From positions 1,219,160 to 1,283,159 of the forward strand of contig NC_015680.1 of assembly GCF_000215995.1 (NCBI RefSeq): a stretch of 64,000 nucleotides of DNA, read 5' to 3'. The notes under the pieces were generated by a model. It was not told where the DNA came from, ran no database searches, and worked only from the letters and a program-made list of their open reading frames with translations. The stretch is from Pyrococcus yayanosii CH1. Its GTDB lineage: Archaea > Methanobacteriota_B > Thermococci > Thermococcales > Thermococcaceae. Position numbers and translations under genes: made by a program. Each line of letters begins with the position of its first letter. Positions within the stretch are counted from its first letter, which is position 1. Positions 36,021-45,760 of this stretch are shown here, piece by piece.

Positions 36021-36362
36021 ATGCCTCGCAGATTGAAATACCCTCCATATGTTGTTGTGAGAATTCCGAGGGATATGGTTGAAGTTTATGAAACAAACAT
36101 CCTTGATCTTGTATTTGGAGAGAACGGCGACATGGCAAGGCGCATTGTAGATTACATCAAAAAGAATGAGCGTATATATCCTGATGAATATAAAGAAATA
36201 ATCAAAGACAGCTCAGAACGCATGAGGTATTACAGGACATTAAGGAAGATGATAAGTCTCGGCATGCTCAAGAGGGGCAAAGACGGTTCTTACATCTTAA
36301 GTGATGAATTCGCTCTCAAGCTCGGCGCAATGATAGAAAAATGGAGAGCAATTCTGAGGTAA
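36021..36362 (+). CDS. Winged-helix-like DNA-binding protein (113 aa)
   Basis: A strand-rich basic start (LKYPPYVVVRIPRDMVEVYE), then ARRIVDYIKKNERI, RYYRTLRKMISLGMLKRGKD and a wing DGSYILSDEF, which matches a winged helix-turn-helix. Sits just before the integrase N-terminal part and may control excision (inference). A 215-bp gap without gene precedes it. Confidence 0.65.
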   Translation: MPRRLKYPPYVVVRIPRDMVEVYETNILDLVFGENGDMARRIVDYIKKNERIYPDEYKEIIKDSSERMRYYRTLRKMISLGMLKRGKDGSYILSDEFALKLGAMIEKWRAILR

Positions 36363-36417
36363 TCCTCATGAACAGTCATATAAACTTCACCGGCCATATT
36401 TCCAATGGTGGGTCATT

Positions 36418-36671
36418 TTGGGACAACAGGCACAAAATAATAACAAGGCTCTCAACCGAGATTCAGCCGATTACTGGCAGAAGAAACGGTATCATCTTTA
36501 CTTGTATAGGGGTTTGGTCGGGGAAGTTCGCAAAAGAGGTTACAACTTGTCGCAGGTGGTTAATATGATTCTCGCAGCAATTGTTTCTCAAGAAGATGCT
36601 CTTTCAAGGCTTCAAAAACAGATTGTGGTGCGGTGGCCGGGATTTGAACCCGGGTCGCCGGCTCGGAAGGC
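36418..36671 (+). CDS. Integrase N-terminal part, intN (split SSV-type tyrosine recombinase)
   Basis: Encodes about 70 residues (start GQQAQNNNKALNRDSADYWQ, then YLYRGLVGEVRKRGYNLSQ) before entering the att repeat in the same frame as intC. Joining at the repeat gives 254 + 826 = 1080 nt, exactly 360 codons. Past the repeat the frame runs on into tRNA-Gly and tRNA-Phe sequence, which is not protein-coding. The start is TTG 36418 after GGTGGG; another frame opens at ATG 36368, so a start or frameshift question remains. Confidence 0.85.
36626..36671. repeat. Right att repeat (46 bp, within tRNA-Gly)
   Basis: Identical to 19153-19198. This copy belongs to the intact tRNA gene and also encodes integrase residues VRWPGFEPGSPARKA. 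Confidence 0.95.
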
Positions 36672-36703
36672 CGGCGTCCTAGACCAGGCTAGACTACCAC
36701 CGC
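36626..36703 (-). tRNA. tRNA-Gly (anticodon TCC)
   Basis: Read on the minus strand, GCGGTGG pairs with CCACCGC to form the acceptor stem, the D arm has TAGTCTAGCCTGGTCTAGGA, the anticodon arm is GCCGGC-CTTCCGA-GCCGGC with anticodon TCC, and the T arm holds GGTTCAAATCC. The CCA end is encoded. The element inserted so that this copy was restored intact. Confidence 0.95.
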
Positions 36704-36711
36704 ACAAAACG

Positions 36712-36788
36712 TGGTGGGGCGGGGGGGATTTGAACCCCCGACACCCGGATCTTCAGTCCGGTGCTCTCCCAGGCTGAGCTACCGCCCC
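36712..36788 (-). tRNA. tRNA-Phe (anticodon GAA)
   Basis: On the minus strand GGGGCGG pairs with CCGCCCC; the anticodon arm is CCGGA-CTGAAGA-TCCGG with anticodon GAA; the T arm has GGTTCAAATCC; CCA is encoded. Eight bases upstream of tRNA-Gly on the same strand, so the two are probably co-transcribed. Confidence 0.95.
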
Positions 36789-36854
36789 ACTCGAAGTTAA
36801 TGGGGCGTGAAGGAATTTATAAACCTTGCGGTGGAGATAAGAAGGGTGAAAATT

Positions 36855-37571
36855 ATGCTAAGCCTCCAGACGTCCATCGTGGGGAGAAAGGTTATCTACC
36901 TGAGAGAGGTCGAATCCACGAATGACCTAGCAAAGCTCCTCGCGCTCCACGAGGATGAAGGAACTGTTATCGTGGCCGACAGACAGACCAGAGGACGTGG
37001 GAGAATTGGAAGGCGGTGGGAATCTCCCGAGGGAGGGGTATGGATGAGCGTCATATTGAGGCCCCCACTTGTTTTGGAGGACTTGCCAAAGGTCGTCTTC
37101 ATGGGAGCGGTGGCGGTGGTTGAGACCCTCGAGAAGTTCGGAATACCCGGAAAAGTCAAGTGGCCAAATGACGTCCTCGTGGAGGGTAGGAAAATCGCCG
37201 GGATACTTGCGGAGGGAAAGGCAGGAACTGTGGTACTCGGAATAGGCCTCAACGTCAACAATCCCGTTCCAGAAGGGGCGATATCTATGAAGGATGTTCT
37301 GGGAAGTAACGTCCCGCTCGTCGATGTCTTCAGGACCCTTATCGCGAGGCTCGACGAGGCATACTCCCTTCTTAAGGAGAGGCCCGCCTCCATCGTGGAA
37401 AAGGCAAAATCTCGTATGATACTGGGCGTTCCAGTCATCGTAGTCGGGGAGGATATCGAGGGTATAGCCGAGGACATTGATGAGTTTGGGCGGCTGATAG
37501 TGAGAAAGCCCTCGGGAGAGGTTGTCAAGGTCGTCTACGGTGATCTATCCATAAGGTTCGCCCAGCGGTAG
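36855..37571 (+). CDS. birA: Biotin protein ligase (catalytic domain only)
   Basis: Attaches biotin to the carboxyl-carrier subunit of archaeal carboxylases or decarboxylases through biotinyl-AMP. The 238-residue chain has the biotinyl-AMP loop RQTRGRGRIGRRWESPEGGV near residue 39, the KWPNDVLV motif near residue 101 with catalytic Lys, and the C-terminal SH3-like domain. It lacks the N-terminal DNA-binding domain of bacterial BirA, as is usual in Pyrococcus. ATG 36855 matches the Pyrococcus enzyme start (LSLQTSIVGRKVIYL) and follows GGGTGAAAA. The nearby transporter gene bioY is degenerate. Confidence 0.93.
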   Translation: MLSLQTSIVGRKVIYLREVESTNDLAKLLALHEDEGTVIVADRQTRGRGRIGRRWESPEGGVWMSVILRPPLVLEDLPKVVFMGAVAVVETLEKFGIPGKVKWPNDVLVEGRKIAGILAEGKAGTVVLGIGLNVNNPVPEGAISMKDVLGSNVPLVDVFRTLIARLDEAYSLLKERPASIVEKAKSRMILGVPVIVVGEDIEGIAEDIDEFGRLIVRKPSGEVVKVVYGDLSIRFAQR

Positions 37572-37615
37572 TGTTAAATATCAGGTGGTCCTATGGAAGC
37601 GGGGAGGTAAACCGC

Positions 37616-39040
37616 ATGAGAAAAGTAGCAACCCTACTGTTTGTGCTCCTGCTACTCCGGCCCCTTGTTGCCGCGGGGGGTTTCTACGAGGACGAGTACA
37701 TAGTGAAGGCTAAGGTTGGAGCAGATGGCTCAGCCAACTTGACAGTAATAACTTTCTGGTTCGGCTCTGAAGAGCAGATAGCTAAGACATATGATGAGAT
37801 CCTCGGCAAGGCCAACGGAAGCATCGAGCGGGCCATGAAGCTTTATGGAGAGACCCAAAAGGCCGCAATAATGCGGTGGTTCTACCAGCTGGGAATCCAT
37901 TTGAAGAACGTCACAGTAAACGTCACCAGCTTCACCCCCAAGAACATGACGGTCATCGTGAACGGGTTCGCTGAAGACTTTGCCAGATACTTCTCTTATA
38001 GTGACTACTGGGAGCTAATGGTGGACCCCACAAGGGGATATGGGGCGCTAACGGGCGACATCAAGATCCCTTACACCCACAAATGCCGGGTCACCTTCAT
38101 TATAGAGCTTCCAAAGGATGCCCAAGTGCTCGAATATCCCCAGGAGTATTCGGCCAAGTTCAATGGGAGCACCTTTTCGGTGGAAGGTAGGGTTGATGGC
38201 AATACGGTTATTGTAACCTCCGAGATTTTCGTGAAGGAGGGACTCACGGGGGAGGGTCTAGAAAGGCTCTTCGGGAACTATACCGGCTATTTCGTAAGGT
38301 ACCGCACCTCTGAGAGAGGCGTTGAGAAGTATCTCACCTACACCCTCAGCAGACACGTCAGAATAGACGTTCTCCCCGATGGAAGGGAGAACGTCACGAT
38401 AAAGACCAGCTACATAGCCCCGCAGGAATATGTGAACTCAATGAAGCTACAAATACTGATGAGAGGTGTCGCCAACGTAACGGATTCCATAGTAAAAACG
38501 GGAACAGATGCTTTGATAAAGCAGGGAGTAACCGTCTATGAGGCACGGGCTCGGATATTAGGCCTCGATTCTGAGGGTCCTCTCGTCATAGAGGAGAACT
38601 ACATAACAAAAGGCTTCGTCAAGGAGAAGAACGGAGAGTATGTCTTTGAGGTTGATCCCACCTTCGGCTTAGAGAGTTCTGCCTTCGTTAGGGTAGGAAA
38701 TGAGATAAATCAGACGGTAACCATCGAGATAAACTTACCAGAGGGCGCGGAAATTCTTGAGGTTCCGAAGCCCATCAGCAGGGAGCTCAAGGGAAACTTC
38801 GTCAAGATGACGGTCGACAAAGAAGGGAACAAGATCCTCATATCCCTCAGCCTCCATGTCCGCTATGGAACCCCAAGGGAGGACATCGAGAAGATGATGG
38901 AGAATCTAACCAAGGAATACATCAAGTTCAAGCTGCCGACAGAGACGAAGACTGAGGAGACGGAAGGAGGCATCTGTGGGCCTGTGTTTTTCGTAGGCCT
39001 AGCTTTAATTCCCGTTCTGCTCTACAGGTCGAGGAGATAA
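37616..39040 (+). CDS. CGP-CTERM-anchored secreted protein (474 aa)
   Basis: A signal peptide (residues 1-20), a long extracellular region with repeated beta/alpha units and many Asn-x-Thr sequons, and the C-terminal signal [20 protein letters not shown] followed by RSRR, the CGP-CTERM sorting signal typical of Thermococcales. The Cys is thought to be the processing or lipidation site in that family. Function of the ectodomain unknown. ATG 37616 is chosen for GGAGGTAAACCGC upstream; the 3' end overlaps the convergent 2-phosphoglycerate kinase gene by 19 bp. Confidence 0.82.
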   Translation: MRKVATLLFVLLLLRPLVAAGGFYEDEYIVKAKVGADGSANLTVITFWFGSEEQIAKTYDEILGKANGSIERAMKLYGETQKAAIMRWFYQLGIHLKNVTVNVTSFTPKNMTVIVNGFAEDFARYFSYSDYWELMVDPTRGYGALTGDIKIPYTHKCRVTFIIELPKDAQVLEYPQEYSAKFNGSTFSVEGRVDGNTVIVTSEIFVKEGLTGEGLERLFGNYTGYFVRYRTSERGVEKYLTYTLSRHVRIDVLPDGRENVTIKTSYIAPQEYVNSMKLQILMRGVANVTDSIVKTGTDALIKQGVTVYEARARILGLDSEGPLVIEENYITKGFVKEKNGEYVFEVDPTFGLESSAFVRVGNEINQTVTIEINLPEGAEILEVPKPISRELKGNFVKMTVDKEGNKILISLSLHVRYGTPREDIEKMMENLTKEYIKFKLPTETKTEETEGGICGPVFFVGLALIPVLLYRSRR

Positions 39041-39930
39041 CTCTCTCCCCTCTTTTTCAGCGTTTCCGTTATTCTCTCCATTAGGTCGGCCATTATGATC
39101 CCTATAGTTCTCTCCAGCTCCACGTTCTCCACGACAGGGATGTTATGCTCCCTGGCCTTCCTGATTAAGTAATCCTGTATTTCCATTATCTCGTCAAGGT
39201 GGGAGACGTAGTATTCAGCTGACCTCCGACTGTAGCGGGTCCTCTCGTAGAACCTCGCCTCAAGCTCCTCCCTGCTCCCTGCCACTATCATGTAGGTGAA
39301 GGTCATGTCGTGCTCCATGTTCACGAAACCTGGCACGACGTGGATTCCCTCTATTATTGCGTTAAGCCCTTCATTCCTGGCCCTCTCGATGATGGCATTT
39401 ATTCCTACGGAAACGGCGCTTACTTGGGCTTCGAAGCCATATATTACCGGAGAAATTCCCTCCGGAACCATTTTAACTTCTCTCCACGCCAAAAATGTGG
39501 ATGTGTGAATCGCCGGAAGGAGCTCAGGAGTTATGACCTTTCTAAGGACCTCCCTTATGGAGTCTGTTCCTATAACGCTCCTTATACCGAGGCGGAAGGC
39601 AAGCTCTGTAGCTATCGTCGATTTGCCGACGCCCGTAGGCCCCCCGAGAAGGATTATTATCGGTATCTTCATCTTCCTAAACTTCCTCCAGAAGAGGTAG
39701 CGCCTTGCCTCCCTCTTGAACCCTTTCTCAAGGAGCTTCCTATAAGTAAGCTCCCTAATCTCGTCCTTCGTGACGATTGTTTTTCCTTTACCCTCAAGCT
39801 CCCTCTGGACCTCAATGGCTATGGAGTAGGCTATATCAACGTCGACGCCAGCGGAGGTTATTGATCTCGTTAGGATGCCACGTGAGAAGGGTAGCGAGAT
39901 CTTGCCCCTTTCGTCAACTACTCTGATCAT
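39022..39930 (-). CDS. 2-phosphoglycerate kinase with N-terminal ATP-cone
   Basis: Phosphorylates 2-phosphoglycerate to 2,3-diphosphoglycerate, the first step to the thermoprotectant cyclic 2,3-diphosphoglycerate. An ATP-cone ([20 protein letters not shown] and on) fills residues 1-85; the kinase domain has the P-loop [10 protein letters not shown] near residue 97 and [11 protein letters not shown] near residue 120. 302 residues is normal for the archaeal enzyme. It overlaps the upstream cyclic-DPG synthetase gene by 4 bp, so the two pathway steps are one operon. Confidence 0.9.
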   Translation of the reverse strand: MIRVVDERGKISLPFSRGILTRSITSAGVDVDIAYSIAIEVQRELEGKGKTIVTKDEIRELTYRKLLEKGFKREARRYLFWRKFRKMKIPIIILLGGPTGVGKSTIATELAFRLGIRSVIGTDSIREVLRKVITPELLPAIHTSTFLAWREVKMVPEGISPVIYGFEAQVSAVSVGINAIIERARNEGLNAIIEGIHVVPGFVNMEHDMTFTYMIVAGSREELEARFYERTRYSRRSAEYYVSHLDEIMEIQDYLIRKAREHNIPVVENVELERTIGIIMADLMERITETLKKRGESYLLDL

Positions 39931-41210
39931 CCCACAACCCTCCGTGCAAGCTCCCTTACAGCCCCAGCAAGATCCTTGCCGTCCATGTTCACAGGTTCGT
40001 TATCAAGGAACACAACCTTCTTTCCAGCCCTCAAGACCTCCCTTACGACGACGTCAACGGCCGCCGCCTTAAGCTCAACTATTACGGTCTCATACTGTGG
40101 GAAATCCATCATCTCCTTCCTCAGCTGGGCCCTGTTGGCGAGGCTTCCGCTCCATCCGACGATCTCTATTCCTCGCTCCCCCAACTCTTTGGCGACTCTC
40201 TCCGCGGCCCTTGGAGACGTTGTGATGACGACCGCCCTCCCCTCCACTTTGCCGATGAGTCTGGGAGTGAAGCGGGTAAGATGAACGTCCGCTTGCGGGT
40301 TTATACGACCAATGACCCCCTTGAGCTCCTCCAACTTCTCCTTGGGAACAGCATCGGCTATCGTGATAACGACAAGGTCAGCAAGACTTATTCTGAAGGG
40401 ACCAAAGTAGCTCTTCACACTCTCGACGCCCTGAAGGGCGCTCACGACGACGATAAAAGCGTCGGCCATGACGTTTGGAAACGTCCCCCCCGATCCCTCA
40501 AGGATTATAAGCTGGGGATTTAGGGTTTTAGCTACTCTTATTCCCTCCTCAACGATGTCAAGGAAGGAGAAGCCGGCCAGTCCTCCACCGCACCTCCTGC
40601 ATCCAACGGTCGGGACGCCGGCCATAAGAGCGTCCTCGAAGTGATCAGAGGCCGCATGCCTCCCTTTTTCAGCCACTTCAAGCAAGAACTCGGGTGTTAT
40701 TTTCATCTCGTCCCCCCTTATAAGTTCTGGCTTTTCGGGGCCACCGCGCCCCATAGTGACAACGACTACCCTATAGAGCTCCTTCAGTGTCCTCGCGATA
40801 AAACCGCTCACGGCCGTCTTCCCAACCCTCTTACCTGTTCCTATTACAGCTAGGGAGGGAATGTCAAGCCTCTTCCATTCCTTGGGCCTGAACTCGAAGT
40901 CAGCCCCCTTATAAACAACGCCCATCCGGAGAAGAAGCGAGGCTATTCTGAATCTATCCTCGGGTGTTAGGACGGGGTCGTCGCTAAGGTCTATCACCTC
41001 GGTCACGCCGTTCTCCCTGACCGCCCTTTCTATGGCCCGCAGATAATCCCTATCGTGATAAACAGGAATACCCAAGACCCTCTCAATATCCTCTATGCCC
41101 CCTATCTTTTCCATACCACCAACGAAGACGGCACAGCAAGCCCCCACTTTCTCGAGGGCCCAGCGGATGACGTCAGGATAGTGCTCCCCGTCTATGAGCA
41201 CGAGCCTCAT
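39927..41210 (-). CDS. cpgS: Cyclic 2,3-diphosphoglycerate synthetase
   Basis: Closes 2,3-diphosphoglycerate to the cyclic anhydride with ATP. The 427-residue protein begins [20 protein letters not shown] and has a P-loop [14 protein letters not shown] near residue 138 and the [10 protein letters not shown] segment near residue 204, as in the Methanothermus enzyme family. First gene of the two-gene operon. The compound stabilises proteins in hyperthermophiles; its presence here is consistent with the rest of the window. Confidence 0.9.
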   Translation of the reverse strand: MRLVLIDGEHYPDVIRWALEKVGACCAVFVGGMEKIGGIEDIERVLGIPVYHDRDYLRAIERAVRENGVTEVIDLSDDPVLTPEDRFRIASLLLRMGVVYKGADFEFRPKEWKRLDIPSLAVIGTGKRVGKTAVSGFIARTLKELYRVVVVTMGRGGPEKPELIRGDEMKITPEFLLEVAEKGRHAASDHFEDALMAGVPTVGCRRCGGGLAGFSFLDIVEEGIRVAKTLNPQLIILEGSGGTFPNVMADAFIVVVSALQGVESVKSYFGPFRISLADLVVITIADAVPKEKLEELKGVIGRINPQADVHLTRFTPRLIGKVEGRAVVITTSPRAAERVAKELGERGIEIVGWSGSLANRAQLRKEMMDFPQYETVIVELKAAAVDVVVREVLRAGKKVVFLDNEPVNMDGKDLAGAVRELARRVVG

Positions 41211-41540
41211 GCCAATCCCCCAAAATAATCACCGCTGGGTATTATAACCTTTCCGAGACTTAATGCTGATCATCGAAAGCATTTAACGAGGCCAGCGGAA
41301 GCGTCATGGCCGTCAGAAGGGTTAGTGATTTGGGCAAGCGAGCAACAAAGGGTTGCCGGGAAGATGAAGCAGTGAAGGAAGGAGCTCGGCGCTCCGAAGA
41401 AATAGTTCTGGCCCGGGAACCCCTGAGGAGCCCTATGAGGAACGTCTTCCAAGCGAGGATTGTTGGAATGGAAGAGCCTGATAACCCGCTCCTCCCTTAT
41501 AGAACCTGGCTTGAAGGAAGGGGGGAGGTGTAGGTTAGTT
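41211..41540. other. Intergenic region without assigned gene
   Basis: A 330-bp stretch. An open frame on the plus strand (41306-41533, starting MAVRRVSDLGKRATKGCRED) has no family likeness and competes with an opposite-strand frame, so I leave it uncalled. The left part holds AATGCT and AGCATT arms around GATCATCGAA. Confidence 0.35.
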
Positions 41541-42016
41541 TTAAAGCGAGTGCCCTGCACGTCTTCTAATAGCTTGGGCAATGGCGACCGCGACGGCAGC
41601 TTTTACGATGTCAAGGAGGATGAATGGAACCACGCCGACGGCAAAGGCCTTTCCGAAATCTCCGAAAAAGAGGCCCAGCCTCAGCCAGCCGAGAAGGTAT
41701 ATGACGGCGAGCCCGATGATGGTCCCAAGAAACCTCCATGGTAGGCTTTTCTCATAGAAGATACCTGCTATAAGGGCCGCGACTGGAAAGGCTAGGATGT
41801 AGCCGCCCGTTGGCCCGAGGACATGGGAGATGCCACCCGAGAAGTTCGCGAAAACGGGGAGCCCCAAGGCACCCATGAAAACGTAGAGGGAAATCGCAAG
41901 GAAGCCTAGCTTGAGCGAGGAGGAGTCCGAAGAGAAGAACAGAGAACTTGAGCACCGACCGCAGTTAATGCTGCGAACAGTGATGCTAAGGTTATATGGA
42001 TTGATTTAAGGTTCAT
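41541..42016 (-). pseudogene. bioY: bioY remnant (biotin ECF transporter S component), frameshifted
   Basis: Three frames together spell a BioY protein. From ATG 42016 the first frame gives LASLFAALTAVGAQV and then hits TAG; the second gives VLLFGLLLAQ; the third gives LKLGFLAISLYVFMGALGLP and runs to the end through GLPVFANFSGGISHVLGPTG. The usual segment with PLGPVPFTLQ between the first two pieces is missing. So there are two frameshifts and a deletion of roughly ten codons. BioY is the substrate-binding membrane part of biotin uptake. Real gene loss is likelier than sequencing error because a segment is absent. Confidence 0.78.
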
Positions 42017-42130
42017 ACAGGCCCTCTTGCCCTATTAGATAATTAGCTAAAGTTTTTACTCATCCCGAATTCGACAGTAAAGCTTTTATTTCTTTCTTAG
42101 TAAATTAATAAAGCCAGATTGGTGATATAG

Positions 42131-42844
42131 ATGAGGTTGAAACTCTCCCTACTGAGTAAAAACGGGAGAGTCAAACAGGTTAATAAACATGCCGTTCAAG
42201 GGTTCATATACAACATGCTAAAGGGTTCCCCCTATGAAAAGAGGCATGACGAGCCAAAATTCAAATTTTTCACGTTTTCAGACTTCTTCGTGGATTCAAA
42301 GGGGAGGCTCTCTCTACTGATATCCTCACCAGACAAGGAATTCATCAACACTCTCCACGAGAGCATCAGGGCCAGAGATTGGATACACATTGGCCAGTAC
42401 GAGTTCGAGGTTCTGGATGTCAAGAAGTTCTCTCTCAAGCTTAGAAACAGGTTTCAAACCGGCTCCCCCATAGTCCTTTACAAGGACAAGGATAGAGGAG
42501 AGTACTTTAAGCTACATTACCACCGAGACTTGGGCTTTTTCTTATGGAGATTAAAGGAGAACGCCATAAAAAAGTATGAGGCCTTCTATGGCGAACCATT
42601 TGTATTTGAAGGGCCAATCTTCGACAGGCTAATACCAAAAGTCAGGCGAAACGGTAAGTTGGATGTCTATGTAAAGGTGGTCAAGAATGGGACATCCTTT
42701 GTCGTTATAGGTTCCAACTGGGAGCTTCTTGAAAAAGAGAGAATAAAGGCAGAAGAACGGAAGTTTTACAGGTTCATAATGGATGCCGGCCTGGGGGAGA
42801 AGAACAGCCTTGGTTTTGGGTTCATTAATCCCATCAGGAGGTGA
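42131..42844 (+). CDS. cas6: Cas6 CRISPR RNA endonuclease
   Basis: Cuts the repeat in pre-crRNA to leave the 8-nt 5' handle. The 237-residue chain has the ferredoxin-like double fold, the family C-terminal glycine loop GLGEKNSLGFGFI, and in the N-terminal half Tyr27, His39 and nearby Lys residues that line up with the catalytic Tyr31, His46 and Lys52 of Pyrococcus Cas6. GGTGATATAG precedes the ATG. It heads the type III-A operon and is the only cas6 seen, so it presumably serves both arrays and both effector types. Confidence 0.95.
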   Translation: MRLKLSLLSKNGRVKQVNKHAVQGFIYNMLKGSPYEKRHDEPKFKFFTFSDFFVDSKGRLSLLISSPDKEFINTLHESIRARDWIHIGQYEFEVLDVKKFSLKLRNRFQTGSPIVLYKDKDRGEYFKLHYHRDLGFFLWRLKENAIKKYEAFYGEPFVFEGPIFDRLIPKVRRNGKLDVYVKVVKNGTSFVVIGSNWELLEKERIKAEERKFYRFIMDAGLGEKNSLGFGFINPIRR

Positions 42845-42848
42845 TTTA

Positions 42849-45188
42849 TTGAGGCTCGATGACCTTGTAACATTGGGTGGTCTGCTCCACGACATTGGAA
42901 AGCCCGTGCAGAGGGCAAATATGTATTCAGGAGACCACTCCAAGCAGGGGGCGGAGTTTCTCAGAGATCTGGCAAAGAACACCGGAAGGAAAGAATTCGA
43001 GCTCCTGTCACTCTTCTCGGAATTCCATCACAGGGACAAGATGAACGAGGCCACCATAAGGGCCAGAATAGAGAAGCTGAATCCCCGGCGATTTGGCCTC
43101 GGTGTAGAGGACATACTCAACGCCCTGTGGATAGTATACGAAGCGGATAACCTCTCTTCAGCGGAGAGGGAAGAAGGGACGCCACAACCATCGAGGCCCC
43201 TATACTCGGTATTCAACAGGGAAAAAGCATATTTATGGAAGGAACTGGACTTTGGAAACGAGCTTCCAGTCCCCAGAGATGTTCCTTCCATAAAGGGCAG
43301 TACATACTCCGATCTCGTAAAGAAGTTATGGGCCGAGCTTTCCCGGACCCCTCTAAAGGTGGACATGCTCCTCCCAGTTCTGGAAAGGCACCTGACCTTT
43401 GTCAGCTCCGTTACGAGCGAGGGGAACGTTATTTCCCTCTACGACCACATGAGGATGACCTCGGCCATAGCGCTGGCCATGTTCAGGGCCGGGTGCGGAG
43501 CAGAGGACGTGAAGGCTGGGGTGTGCAGAAGGGAGAAGCGCTTCCTCCTCATTGAGGGGGACTTCTCGGGCATACAAGACTTCATATACGGCGTAACAGG
43601 TAAGGGCACCCTCAAGTACCTCCGCGCGAGGAGCGCTTACCTTGAACTAATAGGCTGGGATGTCGTCCTTGAAATACTCTCAAGACTCGGCCTCACGAGG
43701 GCCAACGTCATCTTCAACGCCGGCGGCCACTTCCTTATCATAGCCCAGAACACGCCTGAGGCTGTTGAAGAGCTCGAGAAAATCAGAAAAAGTGTCGCCG
43801 AATGGCTCTGGGAGGAGTTTGAGGGCAGGCTGTACCTAGCCATTGAGTGGGAGCCTATAACAGGAGAGGAACTCGGCAGGAAAAAGGGGGAAAACCTCTT
43901 TGCGGAGGCCAGAAAAAGGCTGAAGAAAAAGCTCACGCTCAGAAAGCTGAGGCGCTTTGGAGAATTGGACGAAGTCTTTGAGGCCAGAAAATCCGGAAAA
44001 CTTGAAGAGTGTGCCGTCTGCAGAAGAGAAGTTTCCCCTGAAGAGCTGGAGCGGTTCAAACTAAGCGAAGACCCCGAAGTTAAAGTCTGTAGAACGTGCA
44101 AGGAGCTTGCGGAGCTTGGCGAAAAACTGCCAAAAATCAGGGGCTTCGTTCTTGATAGGGTCGCCCGCGAGGAAGAGGCGATCACCCACGGCCCCTTCAG
44201 GCACTTCATACCCTACTACGGTGGCACCGCGAGGGGGGAGTTCCTCCTTCTCAAGAACACCCTGAAACCGCCGGAAGAACTGCCCGATGACATAATATTC
44301 GTCCCTTACTTCGTGGCGGACTACTACAAGCCCGGAAAGATCGGCGTTGCTACTTTTGAGGAGCTGGCTAAAGCCTCAATAGGAACAAAAAGGCTCGGTG
44401 TTTTAAAGGGCGACGTTGATAAGCTCGGGGAGTTCTTTGGGAAGATGGACAGCCCCTCAAAGCTCGCGACGGCCTCACGCTTCGTGGACTACTTCTTCAA
44501 GGGATACCTGAAGCTGATAATCGAAGGAAAGACCGGCTATGCCATCGACATCAGCAGGTTGCCTTCCCTCAGGGACTGGCCGGAAAAACCTGACATCGTC
44601 GTTGTTTACGCCGGCGGGGACGACTTCTTCATCGTCGGGGCATGGGATCAGGTCTTTGAGCTTGCCTTCAGGATCAGGGAGACATTCATGGCGTACACCG
44701 GCGATGGCCTTACCCTTTCCGTTGGACTCGGCTACTTCAACCCCAAGACCCCGATATATCGCATGGCCGAAACCGTCAGCGAGAGGCTTGAAGTGGCGAA
44801 GGAGGAGGGGAGAAACAGGGTCTTCGTGATCGACAGAAACCGTCCTGACAAAAGGCACAGGCTCTCCTATGGCTGGGAGCAGTACATGGAGCTATGGAAG
44901 GAGTACGCCAAAAGGATTTACGCCGGAAACGGAAGGCTGAAAAAGCCATTCGACTCAAAGAAAGGCCTGCTGATGACCCTTCTCCAGCTCAGGGATCTCT
45001 ACGTGAGGAACCCAAACGACGTCCGCTGGGCGTATCTCATCGCTTATCTACTTGGCAGGCACGACATTTCGGATTATTTCCCCAAGCTCGTCGGGATAAG
45101 CGCTGAGGCCGTTGAAAAAGGTGAGCCCCAGCCAGTTTACTGGGTTGATGGCGTTCTGAAGGTTATACTCATGGCGGTTAGGAGGTGA
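42849..45188 (+). CDS. cas10: Cas10/Csm1, type III-A effector large subunit
   Basis: Signature protein of type III-A. The HD nuclease motif LLHDIGK lies at residues 11-17, a zinc ribbon CAVC and CRTC near residues 388-417, and the palm GGDD in VYAGGDDFF near residue 590, the site that makes cyclic oligoadenylates after target RNA binding; both activities look intact. TTG 42849 is the start because AGGAGGTGATT lies at proper distance and HD-type Cas10 begins here (RLDDLVTLGGLLHD); the open frame upstream overlaps cas6. 779 residues. Confidence 0.96.
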   Translation: MRLDDLVTLGGLLHDIGKPVQRANMYSGDHSKQGAEFLRDLAKNTGRKEFELLSLFSEFHHRDKMNEATIRARIEKLNPRRFGLGVEDILNALWIVYEADNLSSAEREEGTPQPSRPLYSVFNREKAYLWKELDFGNELPVPRDVPSIKGSTYSDLVKKLWAELSRTPLKVDMLLPVLERHLTFVSSVTSEGNVISLYDHMRMTSAIALAMFRAGCGAEDVKAGVCRREKRFLLIEGDFSGIQDFIYGVTGKGTLKYLRARSAYLELIGWDVVLEILSRLGLTRANVIFNAGGHFLIIAQNTPEAVEELEKIRKSVAEWLWEEFEGRLYLAIEWEPITGEELGRKKGENLFAEARKRLKKKLTLRKLRRFGELDEVFEARKSGKLEECAVCRREVSPEELERFKLSEDPEVKVCRTCKELAELGEKLPKIRGFVLDRVAREEEAITHGPFRHFIPYYGGTARGEFLLLKNTLKPPEELPDDIIFVPYFVADYYKPGKIGVATFEELAKASIGTKRLGVLKGDVDKLGEFFGKMDSPSKLATASRFVDYFFKGYLKLIIEGKTGYAIDISRLPSLRDWPEKPDIVVVYAGGDDFFIVGAWDQVFELAFRIRETFMAYTGDGLTLSVGLGYFNPKTPIYRMAETVSERLEVAKEEGRNRVFVIDRNRPDKRHRLSYGWEQYMELWKEYAKRIYAGNGRLKKPFDSKKGLLMTLLQLRDLYVRNPNDVRWAYLIAYLLGRHDISDYFPKLVGISAEAVEKGEPQPVYWVDGVLKVILMAVRR

Positions 45189-45193
45189 AGGAT

Positions 45194-45760
45194 GTGGGTT
45201 ACGGGAGAAATTATGGATATAGGGAACAGAGCAGGAACTACCGGGGAAGCGGAAGCTTTTCCCGAGTTGATGCGTCTTCACTCTTTGGTGGAGCTCCCGA
45301 TGTTATAGGAATAAAAAAAGCTCTCGAAGCCAAGCAACTTGATAGAAACGATATACAGCCGTATTTCACTGGGGTTGTCAACGACGCAAAGAACTTTATA
45401 CAATGGAGCCCGGACAAAAGGCTCGCAAATGCCGTGACGGTTGCGGCCTACCTCGTTGCCCAGGGATTGAAGACCAACCAGGTCAGGAAGACCCTTGAGA
45501 TGGCGAGAACCACCGAACTGAAGGTAAAGAGGGGGGACTTGGACATAAAGAACGACATCGTTAAAATGCGCTATCTCCTTGCCTACACCGTTGGAAAGGC
45601 GACCGGACGATCTAAGGATCCTCTTGAGGCGTTCCACAGTGTTCTGGACCCAATGCTCGAGGTTCTCATGGAGAACCCGACTAGGGAGGGGTTTGAGAAG
45701 TTTTATGACTTCCTTCAGGCCGTTGTTGCATATCACAGGTTTTTCGGGGGTAGAGAGTGA
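45194..45760 (+). CDS. csm2: Csm2, type III-A small subunit with YG/RG-rich N-terminal tail
   Basis: The small helical subunit that lines the target RNA in the Csm complex. Residues about 55-188 are the family's helical bundle (YLVAQGLKTNQVRKTLEMAR and FYDFLQAVVAYHRFF). The first 25 residues, MGYGRNYGYREQSRNYRGSG, form a Tyr/Gly/Arg tail not seen in the short bacterial Csm2. GTG 45194 is preferred because GGAGGTGA is five bases upstream; GTG 45185 is in frame but lies within that site. Confidence 0.9.
   Translation: MGYGRNYGYREQSRNYRGSGSFSRVDASSLFGGAPDVIGIKKALEAKQLDRNDIQPYFTGVVNDAKNFIQWSPDKRLANAVTVAAYLVAQGLKTNQVRKTLEMARTTELKVKRGDLDIKNDIVKMRYLLAYTVGKATGRSKDPLEAFHSVLDPMLEVLMENPTREGFEKFYDFLQAVVAYHRFFGGRE

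Noticed and set aside
36672..36777. Extension of the integrase N-terminal frame through both tRNA genes
   Set aside because: The sequence is tRNA; the open frame past the att repeat is accidental in the integrated state.
41306..41533. Plus-strand open frame between cpgS and bioY
   Set aside because: Also open on the other strand, no ribosome site at the start and no recognisable domain; G/C-rich sequence gives such frames by chance.
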